Origin: ASV31 sp965229765
Lineage (GTDB): Bacteria; Pseudomonadota; Alphaproteobacteria; Rhodobacterales; Rhodobacteraceae
DNA: 64,000 nt
Assembly: GCA_965229765.1 (NCBI GenBank)
Contig: CBDDJT010000004.1
Span: 682,001-746,000, forward strand
Reading direction: 5' to 3'
Each line of letters begins with the position of its first letter. Position 1 is the first letter of the stretch. Both the position numbers and the translations under genes were made by a program. The notes beneath the pieces are model-generated. The model did no database searches. It saw only the letters and a list, made by a program, of their open reading frames with translations, and was not told where the DNA came from. This document shows, one piece after another, positions 18,585-26,461 of this stretch.

Positions 18585-18717
18585 GCAGCACCGCGGCCCA
18601 GCCCTCTTCAATCCGGCCAGGGATCGTCGGAACCAAGGGCATTGCGGCGGGTCGGCCTGTTGTAATACAACCCGCGCAATCGCTCGCCATTCCGCCGCGG
18701 ACATTCCGGGACCGCCG

Positions 18718-19488
18718 ATGCAACCGACCGACTCGCACGCCTATTCCAGCGTGTTCTACGATTACACCGACATCGGCGCCCGGCGCTCGGCGGAGCGCGT
18801 CGCCGCCCTGCTGGTGCCGGTGCTCGGGGTGAACTCGATCGCCGACTTCGGCTGTGGCCGCGGCACATGGTTGAAGGAGTGGAGCGCCGCCGGCGTCGAG
18901 GACGTCATCGGGGTCGATGGCGACTACGTGGTCCGGTCCGAACTCAACATCCCCGAGGACCGCTTTCGCGCCCATGACATCACGCGACCGCTCAATCTCG
19001 GCCTCCGCTTCGATCTGGTGCAGTCGCTCGAGGTGGCCGAACACCTGCCGGCCGAGGCCTCCGCGAACTTCATCGACACGCTGACCGCGCACGGAGATCG
19101 CGTCCTGTTCTCGGCGGCCGTGCCCGGACAGGGCGGCGAGTTTCACATCAATGAGCAGCCGCTCGAATACTGGCGCGCCCTCTTCGCCGAGCGCGGCTAC
19201 GCGCCCTTCGATTACCTCCGTCCGAAACTGGCACGGGACGCGCAGGTCCAGCCCTGGTACCGATTCAACTCCATCCTCTACGTGAACGAGGCCGGGATGG
19301 CTGGTCTCGCCGACGAGGTCATGGCGAGCCGCGTGGCCGACGGGACGCCCTTCGCGGACCATTCCGACCTGTCGTGGAAGGTGCGGCGCGCGCTCGTCGG
19401 ACGGCTTTCCCCGTCGGTGGTCAATCGCATCTCCCAGATACGCACCGGCATGATCGCACGCCAGGCGCGGCGGCGGGCCGGCGGCTGA
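18718..19488 (+). CDS. SAM-dependent methyltransferase
   Basis: A 256-residue methyltransferase. I start at the ATG giving MQPTDSHAYSSVFYDYTDIG. The frame is open further upstream but that part is low-complexity and lies inside the gap after gtrA. Motif I is SIADFGCGRGTWLKEW near residue 45. DLVQSLEVAEHLPAEA and RVLFSAAVPGQGGEFHINEQ follow, a pattern seen in FkbM-like and sugar-methylating enzymes of glycan clusters. It is likely cotranscribed with the two genes before it. Its exact target is not clear. Confidence 0.78.
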   Translation: MQPTDSHAYSSVFYDYTDIGARRSAERVAALLVPVLGVNSIADFGCGRGTWLKEWSAAGVEDVIGVDGDYVVRSELNIPEDRFRAHDITRPLNLGLRFDLVQSLEVAEHLPAEASANFIDTLTAHGDRVLFSAAVPGQGGEFHINEQPLEYWRALFAERGYAPFDYLRPKLARDAQVQPWYRFNSILYVNEAGMAGLADEVMASRVADGTPFADHSDLSWKVRRALVGRLSPSVVNRISQIRTGMIARQARRRAGG

Positions 19489-19551
19489 CATCCTCCGGCG
19501 CCGTGCGGCCGGCCCGCGCGGAAGGGACCCGAACGGCGCGCGCCCGGCGCC

Positions 19552-21402
19552 TCAGGCGCGCGCCATGTGCTTCAGGCTCAGCACGCACCATAGGAAGAAC
19601 CGGTAATCGGCGCTGCCCGACCTGTGCGCGTCCTGCGCCTTCCGGACGAAGCACGGATCGACCCCCGTCACGCGGTCCTGCGCCAGATCGCCCGTGTCCT
19701 TCATCCACTTTTGCAGCGGAATGCCGAACCCCTTCTTCTTGCGGTCCACTATCTCGTCCGGAAGCAGCCGGCGCGCGACCTTCTTCATGAGGTATTTCCG
19801 CTCCCGCCCGCGCAGCTTGAAGCGCGTGGGAAGCCGCATGCAGAAGTCCACCAGGTCGTTGTCGAGAAACACCGCCCGGGTCTCGAGCGAGTGCATCATT
19901 GCGGCCCGGTCCGACTTTGTCAGGATGTCGTCCTGTAGGTAGAACCGGGTGAAGAACTCCTGCGCCTTGTCGACCGAGGATGCCGTCCCGCCGCTTTCCC
20001 AGAGCGCGATGGCGTCGTCGTAGACCTCGTCAGCCCGCACCGGCGTGTTCAGGACCTCCGCGATGTCGGCCGGCTCCAGCGGCGACATCCAGACCGGCAG
20101 CCGCATCCGGGACGGATAGGACAGGCCCATCAGCATGCGCCGCAGCTTGAAATCGAAGCTCATGTTCGCGTTAGACTTAGGCAGCAGCCCTACGAGGTCG
20201 CGCAGGCGCCTGTGTCCCCAGGCCGGCACGATCCGCTCGTAGATGTCGGCCATCCTTAGGGCGAGAAACGGGTCGTAGCCGGCGAAGAGCTCGTCCCCGC
20301 CATCGCCCGAAAGCGCCACAGTGACCTTTTCCCGCGCGAAGCCGCACAGAAGCGAGGTCGGCAGTATCGACGCGTCGCCCAGCGGCTCGTCCATGTTGCC
20401 GAGGACCTCGGGTATCAGGGCCCGCGCGCGGTCGAAATCGAGCACCCGCTCGTTGTGGTCCGACTTTAGGTGCGTGGCGACTGTGCGGGCATGGACGCTC
20501 TCGTCGAAGGACTTCTCGGTGAAGCCGATCGTGAAGGTGTGGAAGGGCAGGCCTGCGTGGTCCTTGCTCAGCGCCGCGAGGATCACGCTGGAATCGATCC
20601 CTCCCGACAGGAAGACGCCGACGGGCACATCGCTCATCAGGCGGCGCCGCGCGGCCGTGGTGAGCAGCGACTGCAACTCGTCCGCGAGCGCGTTCTCGTC
20701 GGCCCGCTCGAGCGACGGGTCGGGGGCGAGCGCGAAGCTCCAGTAGGGCCGCTGCGCCACCGCGAGACCGGGCAGCGAGACCGTCAGGCTGTGTCCGCCG
20801 GGCAGCTTGCGGCACCCCTCGTAGAGCGCGTGCGGCGCCGGGATGTAGCCATATGCGAAGAACTTGGCGAGCGCCCGGGGATCGAAGCTGTCCGAGACGT
20901 CCGGATGCATCGCCAGCGCCGAGAGCTCGCTGGCGAAAGCGAAGCGTGACCCGTCGGCGGCGTAGTAGAGCGGCTTTTCCCCGAACCGGTCGCGCGCGAG
21001 GAAGAGTTGCCCGCGCCGCCGGTCCCAGATTGCGAAGGCGAACATCCCGTTCAGCCGGCGCGGAAGGTCCTCGCCCCACTCCTCCCAGCCGTGGACCAAG
21101 ACCTCCGTGTCCGAGCCGGCGCTGGCGAAGCGATGTCCGCACGCCTCGAGGTCCCGTCTGAGCTCCAGGTGGTTGTAGATCTCGCCGTTGAAGATCACGC
21201 ACACGTCGTGCGTCTCGTTCCACATCGGCTGTGTTCCGGTCGCCAGATCGACGATGGCCAGCCGACGGTGCCCGAGAAACACGGGCGCGTCGGGCTCCAC
21301 GTGCAGCCCAACCCCGTCTGGCCCGCGATGCGAGAGCCGGTTCGTCATTTTCTCGAGAACGTCGCGATCTCCGCTGCCGAGAAAGCCCGCTATGCCGCAC
21401 AT
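19552..21402 (-). CDS. asnB: Asparagine synthetase (glutamine-hydrolysing) AsnB, exosortase/glycan-cluster type
   Basis: A 616-residue AsnB. Cys2 (MCGIAGFLG) is the glutaminase nucleophile. HRGPDGVG, FNGEIYNH and DRFGEKPLYY follow. The PP-loop LSGGIDSS lies near residue 265, with VALSGDGGDELFAGY behind it. The C-terminal region MMHSLETRAVFLDNDLVDF and KKGFGIPLQKWM fits the family well. It is a distinct paralogue, not a recent copy, of the protein at 1.5-3.5 kb. It sits just downstream of a GT2 transferase on the same strand. It may make asparagine or amidate a sugar acid, and the cluster context favours the second. Confidence 0.92.
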   Translation of the reverse strand: MCGIAGFLGSGDRDVLEKMTNRLSHRGPDGVGLHVEPDAPVFLGHRRLAIVDLATGTQPMWNETHDVCVIFNGEIYNHLELRRDLEACGHRFASAGSDTEVLVHGWEEWGEDLPRRLNGMFAFAIWDRRRGQLFLARDRFGEKPLYYAADGSRFAFASELSALAMHPDVSDSFDPRALAKFFAYGYIPAPHALYEGCRKLPGGHSLTVSLPGLAVAQRPYWSFALAPDPSLERADENALADELQSLLTTAARRRLMSDVPVGVFLSGGIDSSVILAALSKDHAGLPFHTFTIGFTEKSFDESVHARTVATHLKSDHNERVLDFDRARALIPEVLGNMDEPLGDASILPTSLLCGFAREKVTVALSGDGGDELFAGYDPFLALRMADIYERIVPAWGHRRLRDLVGLLPKSNANMSFDFKLRRMLMGLSYPSRMRLPVWMSPLEPADIAEVLNTPVRADEVYDDAIALWESGGTASSVDKAQEFFTRFYLQDDILTKSDRAAMMHSLETRAVFLDNDLVDFCMRLPTRFKLRGRERKYLMKKVARRLLPDEIVDRKKKGFGIPLQKWMKDTGDLAQDRVTGVDPCFVRKAQDAHRSGSADYRFFLWCVLSLKHMARA

Positions 21403-21414
21403 GGAATTCGACAG

Positions 21415-22437
21415 TCAGACATTGAGGGTTTTCCGGACGCTGTAGGGAAGCCGGCCTTGCGACTCGAAATACGTCCGAACAAGGATTTCCGCGATGAGCC
21501 CCATGAGAAACGTCACGATGCTCAGCATAAAGAGCATCGCGGACAGGATCGGAAGCGGCGTCAGGATCATCGAGACGCCGTAGAAGATCTTGAGCACCAA
21601 CATCCAGGTAAAGGCGAAGAACGCGCCTGCGAAGAAGGCCAGCGCGACGCCTCCGAAGACGTAGATCGGCTTCACGAGGTAGGAGGAGAAGAATTTAATC
21701 ACCATCAGGTCCAGGATCACTTTCAGGACCCGGTTGAGACCGTATTTCGATTGACCGAACTGACGCGCACGGTGGTTCACCGGCAATTCGATCACCCGCG
21801 CCCCCATCCACGACGCGTAGATCGGCACGAAACGGTGCATCTCGCCGTAAAGGCGCATGCCCCGGAGAACCTCCTTGCGATACGCCTTCAGCGTGCAGCC
21901 GTAATCGTGCAGCGTGACGCCGGATATGTGCGATATCAGCTGGTTTGCCACCCGGCTCACGAAATTGCGGCGGATTGCGTCGTCCTGACGGTTTTTGCGC
22001 CAGCCAGACACCACATCATAGCCCTCGTCGAGTTTCTCGAGCAGCCGCGGGATGTCATCGGGATCATTCTGCAGGTCGGCGTCGATCGGTATGACGATGT
22101 CGCCTGTGGCATAGTCGATACCGGCCATCATCGCCGCCGTCTGCCCAGCGTTGCGGCGGAATTCGACCACCTTGAAACGGTTGTCGCGTGCGGCGATCTC
22201 CTCGAGGATGCGCCCGGACGCATCGTGACTGCCGTCATTGATGGCGATCACCTCGAACTCAAGGCCGAGCCGTTCCAGCACCGGAAGAAGCTGCTCGTGA
22301 AGGAGAGGTAGGCTTTCTTCCTCGTTGTAGATCGGGACAATGACTGAAAGCTTGGTCTGCGCCACAGGAACGTCTCTTTCCATTGCGCTTCTGGTGGCTT
22401 GCCCACCGATCCCGGCACGCACTGTTTCCTTATTCAT
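21415..22437 (-). CDS. Polyprenyl-phosphate glycosyltransferase, GT2 (GtrB/DPM1-like)
   Basis: A 340-residue transferase. I chose the ATG at 22437 because GAGGA lies about eight bases upstream. Later (22383) and earlier ATGs also exist. The GT-A domain has LSVIVPIYNEEESLPLL, AINDGSHD and the metal-binding IPIDADLQNDPDDI. ALKAYRKEVLRG and HRFVPIYASWMGARV follow. Two C-terminal membrane helices (FGGVALAFFAGAFFAFTWM and PLPILSAMLFMLSIVTFLMG) place it in the GtrB/ArnC-like group, which makes polyprenyl-phosphate sugars on the cytoplasmic face. The GtrA protein nearby is its probable flippase partner. Confidence 0.88.
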   Translation of the reverse strand: MNKETVRAGIGGQATRSAMERDVPVAQTKLSVIVPIYNEEESLPLLHEQLLPVLERLGLEFEVIAINDGSHDASGRILEEIAARDNRFKVVEFRRNAGQTAAMMAGIDYATGDIVIPIDADLQNDPDDIPRLLEKLDEGYDVVSGWRKNRQDDAIRRNFVSRVANQLISHISGVTLHDYGCTLKAYRKEVLRGMRLYGEMHRFVPIYASWMGARVIELPVNHRARQFGQSKYGLNRVLKVILDLMVIKFFSSYLVKPIYVFGGVALAFFAGAFFAFTWMLVLKIFYGVSMILTPLPILSAMLFMLSIVTFLMGLIAEILVRTYFESQGRLPYSVRKTLNV

Positions 22438-22596
22438 CGCTAGCGTCCTCACCCGAACCATGCTACCGGTCCGCAACGGCTAGCACTAACAATGTGGATT
22501 GGAAACCTGCGTGCGCACCGCTTACCTTCTGGTTTGTTCGTTCGCGGGTCACGTCCGTCAAGCTGGTGGAGTTTCCCTGATGGCCTGAGGGCATGA

Positions 22597-23066
22597 TCAG
22601 GCGGCTTTCGTGGTTATGCTGAGAATGGGGTCGATCTCTTCCTTGTCGATCTGGGCGAAGGTCTCGACCATCATGTAGCGGCTCGAGGTATGCCATTCGT
22701 AATTCTGCTCGAACAGCACGGCGCCGATCAGTCGCATGATTGAGGCCTCGTTCGGGAAGATCCCGACGACGTCGGCGCACCTTTTCACCTCCTTGTTCAT
22801 GCGCTCGATCGGGTTGGTACTGTGCAGTATGGTGCGATGCTGGCGGGGGAAGGTCATGTAGGCCAGCACGTCGTGCTCGGCGTCATCCATCAGCGTGGCG
22901 AGCTTCGGCACCTTGGGCCGGATCTGGTCGGCCACGGCGCGCCACTGGGTGCTGGCGGCCTCGGCGGTGTCCTGGGCAAAGGCGGTGGCGATGAAGGCGG
23001 AGACCACGCGCCGCCCGCTGTTCCCGGCATGGGCCAAGGCGTTGCGCTGGAAGTGGACGCGGGGGC
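22597..23066 (-). pseudogene. IS256-family transposase, C-terminal fragment
   Basis: The frame carries RVHFQRNALAHAGNSGRRV, KLATLMDDAEHDVLAYMTFP, TNPIERMNKEVKR and VGIFPNEASIMRLIGAVL, the C-terminal half of IS256-type (mutator) DDE transposases. The N-terminal half with the first catalytic Asp residues is missing. Upstream it runs into an IS1182 fragment in another frame, so the open frame that continues to 23406 is a chance fusion. The sequence TCCACCAGCTTGACGGACGT (minus strand, near 22550-22570) may be the element's end. Confidence 0.8.
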
Positions 23067-23102
23067 TGTTGAAGAACTCACTCGGAAGCTGGTGCTCGCG
23101 CT

Positions 23103-23460
23103 TTACGCGGTCGGAGATAGCCGGATCATACCCTGGGCACGGACTCGTCCAGTCTTGAGTTGCAGCCGCGCCAGAACGGTGCAGAGCTTTCCGGCAACGG
23201 CCAGAACGGTGGCAAGACGAGCATGGAGCGCGGCCGCCAACCGTTTGAGATTGACTGCTGCTGCCGTGAGGAACGCCTGAATGCGCATGTTCTGGAGGCC
23301 GCGCCGGACTGCGCGGGCGAGCCCATGCCATGGCTTCGCCTCGCCGTGGTAGCCTTCGGACCGCCAGCGGTGGCGCCGGTAGAGGTCCCGATCTTCGTCC
23401 GACCACTTCTCGCGCCGCCGTCGCGCGCGCAGCAGAGCGGGATACCGTTTGAAGGGTTTA
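23103..23460 (-). pseudogene. IS1182-family transposase, C-terminal fragment
   Basis: The minus-strand frame reads KRYPALLRARRRREKWSDED, YRRHRWRSEGYHGEAKPW, HGLARAVRRGLQNMRIQAFL and TAAAVNLKRLAAAL, the C-terminal block of IS1182-type (IS5-superfamily) transposases. No start codon or N-terminal catalytic region remains. A stop closes the frame upstream near 23475. It abuts the IS256 fragment, so one element probably inserted into or recombined with the other before both decayed. Confidence 0.78.
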
Positions 23461-23511
23461 TCATGTATCCGGACAGGCTATGCTGGCAGAAAGATGTTGA
23501 AGGAGCCCGCC

Positions 23512-23802
23512 ATGCGACCGATTCTGCCGCTTTCCCTGATCGTCCTGCTCGCCGGCTGTGGCGGCCTTCCGCAGATCAACCTCCAGCGAGAGCCAAAGCC
23601 CGCCCCTGCCGCTGAACCGGTCGAGACCGTAACGCTCGAAATCGTAAGCTACGAGGGCCTGTCTTGCGAGGAACTTTCCGAACTCGAAGCCTCTGAGATC
23701 GCGCTTTTCGCCAGTATCCCCTCGGATCAGGACACCCTGCTCCGCGCCGCCGGCGCGCGCATCGAACAGATCCGCGCCGCGAAGGTTACCGAAGGCTGCT
23801 GA
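23512..23802 (+). CDS. Small lipoprotein, hypothetical
   Basis: A 96-residue protein. The ATG at 23512 has AAGGAG seven bases upstream, which decides it over the upstream ATG at 23494. The signal peptide MRPILPLSLIVLLAGCGG ends in a lipobox (LAGC), so Cys15 or its neighbour is lipidated. The rest is short, with a conserved-looking segment YEGLSCEELSELEASEIA and a likely helical tail. Similar small lipoproteins with a CEEL motif are common in this group, but their function is unknown. It lies between insertion-sequence relics and an SGNH fragment. Confidence 0.7.
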   Translation: MRPILPLSLIVLLAGCGGLPQINLQREPKPAPAAEPVETVTLEIVSYEGLSCEELSELEASEIALFASIPSDQDTLLRAAGARIEQIRAAKVTEGC

Positions 23803-23831
23803 CACGCGGTCCGGGATCGCCCGACGTGTCT

Positions 23832-24092
23832 CTAGCGCCTGTCGAGGAGTCCCGCATTTAGGACAGCGCGTCCGACCAGTTCCGAACCGGACAAGGACAG
23901 GTGCGCGCTGTCGAAGTATAGGGGTTGCCCGTCCAACACCGTTGCGCATTCGCGGCCGCTCACGGTTTCTCGGCATAGGTGCGTCAGGGGATCAAGGAAA
24001 GGAATGTCCAGTTCCCCTGCAATCCCCTGCAGGATGGCGTTCAGTTCGTCATGATCCTCCGGCACCTCGAACAACGCCTCGGCAATGCGACC
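23832..24092 (-). pseudogene. SGNH-domain fragment of an O-acyltransferase, truncated by the integrase gene
   Basis: The frame (minus strand) reads IAEALFEVPEDHDELNAILQ, LDPLTHLCRE and YFDSAHLSLSGSELVGRAVL. D-x-x-H near the end is the Asp-His pair of an SGNH domain, as found at the C-terminus of OafA-type acyltransferases. It has no start. Going upstream, the reading frame runs straight into the integrase stop codon. About 80 residues of the tail remain. It is most likely the stump of a second acyltransferase gene that was cut off when the integrase island arrived or when a deletion occurred. Confidence 0.72.
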
Positions 24093-24998
24093 TCACTCCC
24101 AGACGTTCACCTCCGCTTCTTCCAGGTAGCGGGCGAGCACGTTCACGCTTTTCCAGCCGCCGGCGCGCATGATGGCGGCCGTGTCGTGACCGGCGGACAG
24201 CAGGTCCTGCGCGGCGCCGACGCGCAGGGAATGGCCGCTGAACGCATCGACCACGCTCGGATCGAGACCCGCCTTCGCGGCGGAGGTCTTGACCAGGCGC
24301 TTCACGGTGGTCGTGCTCAGGTCCCGGTTTACGGCCTTTCCCTTGTAGATCGGGCAAAAGAGAGGCGCGATCTCCATTCCGCGCCAGTCGAGCCAGGCCT
24401 CGATCAGCCCCGCGGTGCGCCGCGAGGTGAAGGCCACGCGGCCCATGCCGAACGGGTCCGCCTTGCCGCGCCGGATCAGGACGCGCAGCGTGCCGTCGCG
24501 GCGCCACGACAGATCCTCGGTGCGCAGGGCCACCAGTTCCGACCGCCGCGTCAGCAGGTCATAGCCAAGCGACAGCATCGCGCGATTGCGCAGGCCCCAG
24601 GGCGTGTCGGGCTGAACGTCGAGGAAGCGCTTCAGGTAGTCCTGTGTCAGGCCCAGCGCCTGTTTTGGTCGGCCCGGCTTGCCGCGTCTTACCCGGCGCA
24701 GGGTCAGGTTCACGTCCTCATGAGTGGTCGGATCGGGCAGGTCGAGAAGCCTGTGGATCTTGCGGATGGCATAGAGCCTGCGGCGCACGGTCGTCGGCAA
24801 GACCTCTCCGGCCTGGTCGTCGAGGAAGGCGCAGACCGTCGCCGGCTCGGCGGGCAGGGCGCTCACCCCGGCGTCTCCGCACCAGGTCACGAAGATCTCC
24901 ACATCGGTGTAGTAGCTTTTCATGGTGGCGGGCGCATAGGCGCCTTCGAGGCGTTGGAACGCCTCGCGCCAGGCAGGGAGAATCGGCTCTTGACCCAT
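24093..24998 (-). CDS. Tyrosine-type site-specific recombinase / integrase
   Basis: A 301-residue phage-type integrase. The N-terminal half is a core-binding helix bundle (SYYTDVEIFVTWCGDAGV, then VRRRLYAIRKIHRLL). The catalytic domain shows Arg152 (TRRSEL), a beta-hairpin Lys near 179 (RRGKADP), H-x-x-R at 256-259 (GHSLRVG), Trp282 (GGWKS) and the nucleophile Tyr291 (LARYLEEAE). All core residues are present, so it should be active. The start lies 29 bases from a divergent XRE regulator gene. It would integrate or excise the island at 24.1-27.1 kb. No att repeats were found by eye. Confidence 0.92.
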   Translation of the reverse strand: MGQEPILPAWREAFQRLEGAYAPATMKSYYTDVEIFVTWCGDAGVSALPAEPATVCAFLDDQAGEVLPTTVRRRLYAIRKIHRLLDLPDPTTHEDVNLTLRRVRRGKPGRPKQALGLTQDYLKRFLDVQPDTPWGLRNRAMLSLGYDLLTRRSELVALRTEDLSWRRDGTLRVLIRRGKADPFGMGRVAFTSRRTAGLIEAWLDWRGMEIAPLFCPIYKGKAVNRDLSTTTVKRLVKTSAAKAGLDPSVVDAFSGHSLRVGAAQDLLSAGHDTAAIMRAGGWKSVNVLARYLEEAEVNVWE

Positions 24999-25027
24999 AC
25001 TCCATATATGATATAAAATTTATCATA
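24999..25027. promoter_or_regulatory. Shared 29-bp operator/promoter between integrase and XRE genes
   Basis: The whole gap between the two divergent start codons is AT-rich. It holds the perfect dyad TATGATA-TAAAATT-TATCATA at 25007-25027, which ends at the XRE ATG. The XRE gene has no Shine-Dalgarno in front, so it is likely a leaderless transcript. The dyad is the obvious binding site for the XRE protein, which would repress itself and the integrase. Confidence 0.6.
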
Positions 25028-25294
25028 ATGCAAGGTCTTGAGCTCACATCCGTGCAATTGAAGGCCGCTCGGGCGGTCCTCGGCTGGTCCGTTGCGGAAC
25101 TTGCGGAGCGGACCGGCATCGGGACGGCCACGATCAATCGGTATGAGGCCGCGGACGGTGTGCCGAAGTCCCGCAAGGGACATCTTCAGACCTTGCGTGC
25201 GTTTTTCGAGGCCCAAGGCATCCGCTTTGTCGGGTCTCCGGCGGACGGACCGGGGATCCGGGTGTACCGGTCAGGGCATTTCTCCGACGGTTGA
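25028..25294 (+). CDS. XRE-family transcriptional regulator
   Basis: An 88-residue single-domain helix-turn-helix protein. The ATG at 25028 begins MQGLELTSVQLKAARAVLGW, then SVAELAERTGIGTATINRYE forms the helix-turn-helix. It has the Gly-Ile-x-x-x-x-Ile turn typical of Cro/C1 repressors. The tail (LRAFFEAQGIRFVG) is common in short XRE proteins. Position and the overlapping dyad suggest it controls the divergent integrase. Confidence 0.87.
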   Translation: MQGLELTSVQLKAARAVLGWSVAELAERTGIGTATINRYEAADGVPKSRKGHLQTLRAFFEAQGIRFVGSPADGPGIRVYRSGHFSDG

Positions 25295-25333
25295 CGACCC
25301 GTCAGCGTTGGGTGTGCGGTTTGTGCCACCAGA

Positions 25334-25357
25334 TAGAGTGGCAAATTCTCCACTCTA
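25334..25357. promoter_or_regulatory. Inverted repeat upstream of the island's three-gene group
   Basis: TAGAGTGG-N8-CCACTCTA is a perfect 8-bp dyad of 24 bases, lying 95 bases before the next gene and 40 bases after the XRE stop. No T-run follows, so I read it as a possible operator rather than a terminator. Its arms differ from those of the dyad between integrase and XRE. Confidence 0.4.
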
Positions 25358-25451
25358 AACAATATGTTGACTCAGGCGGATCGAGTGTTCACGCTATGTC
25401 CGACAGCGCGCCGAGTCCCCGCGACGCCGATACCCTTGTGGAGGATATGCA

Positions 25452-26045
25452 ATGGGCATTGCCGACCGGACCCCCGATACCAACGCCGTGGTTGCAAACG
25501 AAGCCGGCACCCCGAGCGCCGATCTGGATCCGGGTGTCACGTTCGTATCCGGATTTCTGGAACAAGCCGGCTTGGCGTCCCGTATCCACGCCGCTGTCCG
25601 TGCAGACCTGAAGCCGACAACGCCTCTGGAGGCCCTGCTGGTCGAAGAGATTGCCGAACTGACGACGGAGTTGCGATCGCTCAAATACAGGCGGGACCTC
25701 ATGCTGCGCGCCCGGGCGTTCGACTTCGTTCATCAGGGCATTCTGAACTTGCAGAACCTCCGCCGGCTCGAAGGTGTCACAGACGATCTGAGGGCGTTGC
25801 TTGACCGTTGGGCGTTCGGATCGCACGAGGCTCATACCAAGGCTGCCGAGCGGCTTTTGGCGCTAGGCGTATCACTTGACGGGGCGATGGCCCGCGCCGC
25901 TGCCGCCTGTGTCGATGATCTCGACACGATCGACCAGGCGTCAAGCCGTGTCAGGCGGCAGCGTGAGCGCCTGAAGGCAGACTTCCAGGCGCAAAGACAA
26001 GCCCGGGCGCGAGCGGAGGTTCCAGACGCCGAGGTGGTGGAATGA
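25452..26045 (+). CDS. Hypothetical protein of the integrase island
   Basis: A 197-residue soluble protein. It is rich in Ala, Arg, Glu and Leu and appears mostly helical, with a probable coiled coil in SSRVRRQRERLKADFQAQRQ near the C-terminus. No membrane segment or signal peptide is visible, and I recognise no family. It starts the group that ends with a terminase-small-subunit-like gene and its stop overlaps the next start (ATGA). A role in phage-like packaging or DNA binding is possible but unproven. Confidence 0.6.
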   Translation: MGIADRTPDTNAVVANEAGTPSADLDPGVTFVSGFLEQAGLASRIHAAVRADLKPTTPLEALLVEEIAELTTELRSLKYRRDLMLRARAFDFVHQGILNLQNLRRLEGVTDDLRALLDRWAFGSHEAHTKAAERLLALGVSLDGAMARAAAACVDDLDTIDQASSRVRRQRERLKADFQAQRQARARAEVPDAEVVE

Positions 26046-26461
26046 CGGTGCAGCCCGAACCCCTCATCGCCGCGTCCTGCCCGTCACCGGGGCGCGCACG
26101 ATCTGCGCGGAATGCGCGCCGCCACGGGCTGGCCGTGTGCGAGGCAACGGAGGCTGAGATCGACGCTTTCGTGGAGGATATCCTGCGCCCCAGCGTGCCG
26201 CGCTGGGCGGCGCATCTGCCAGCGCTGCAGGTCCCGTTCGCCGACTACGCCCGGGCCCATCTGCGCGTGATGGCGGTCGATCGGGCCTTCGACAGAAGCT
26301 GGCGCGCGGTCGAGACCGAGCCAGTGCGCCTCCTTGACGAGGTCAAGGCGCTGCCGCGCCTTCTGCGCTACCGGGCAGAGGCGGTGGCGCAGCGCCGCGA
26401 GGCCTTGCGCCGGATCCTTCTCGGGCTCGAAACCCCGCCAGGACCGGAGCCTGCCCCATGA
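26042..26461 (+). CDS. Hypothetical protein of the integrase island
   Basis: A 139-residue protein. After a short variable start it has SPGRARSARNARRHGLAV, a basic segment seen in many mobile-element proteins of Rhizobiales and Rhodobacterales. An acidic and then helical region follows (EAEIDAFVEDILRPSVPRWA). The stop overlaps the next gene's ATG. No catalytic motif is visible, and I do not assign a function. The fixed order with the neighbouring genes suggests a joint role in the element. Confidence 0.6.
   Translation: MTVQPEPLIAASCPSPGRARSARNARRHGLAVCEATEAEIDAFVEDILRPSVPRWAAHLPALQVPFADYARAHLRVMAVDRAFDRSWRAVETEPVRLLDEVKALPRLLRYRAEAVAQRREALRRILLGLETPPGPEPAP

Noticed and set aside
21007..22311. 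434-codon plus-strand frame
   Set aside because: Antisense to AsnB and the GT2 transferase. No family motif and an Arg/His-rich, unnatural composition.
22597..23406. Single 269-residue transposase gene
   Set aside because: Only the C-terminal part is IS256-like. The N-terminal part is an out-of-frame reading of an IS1182 relic.
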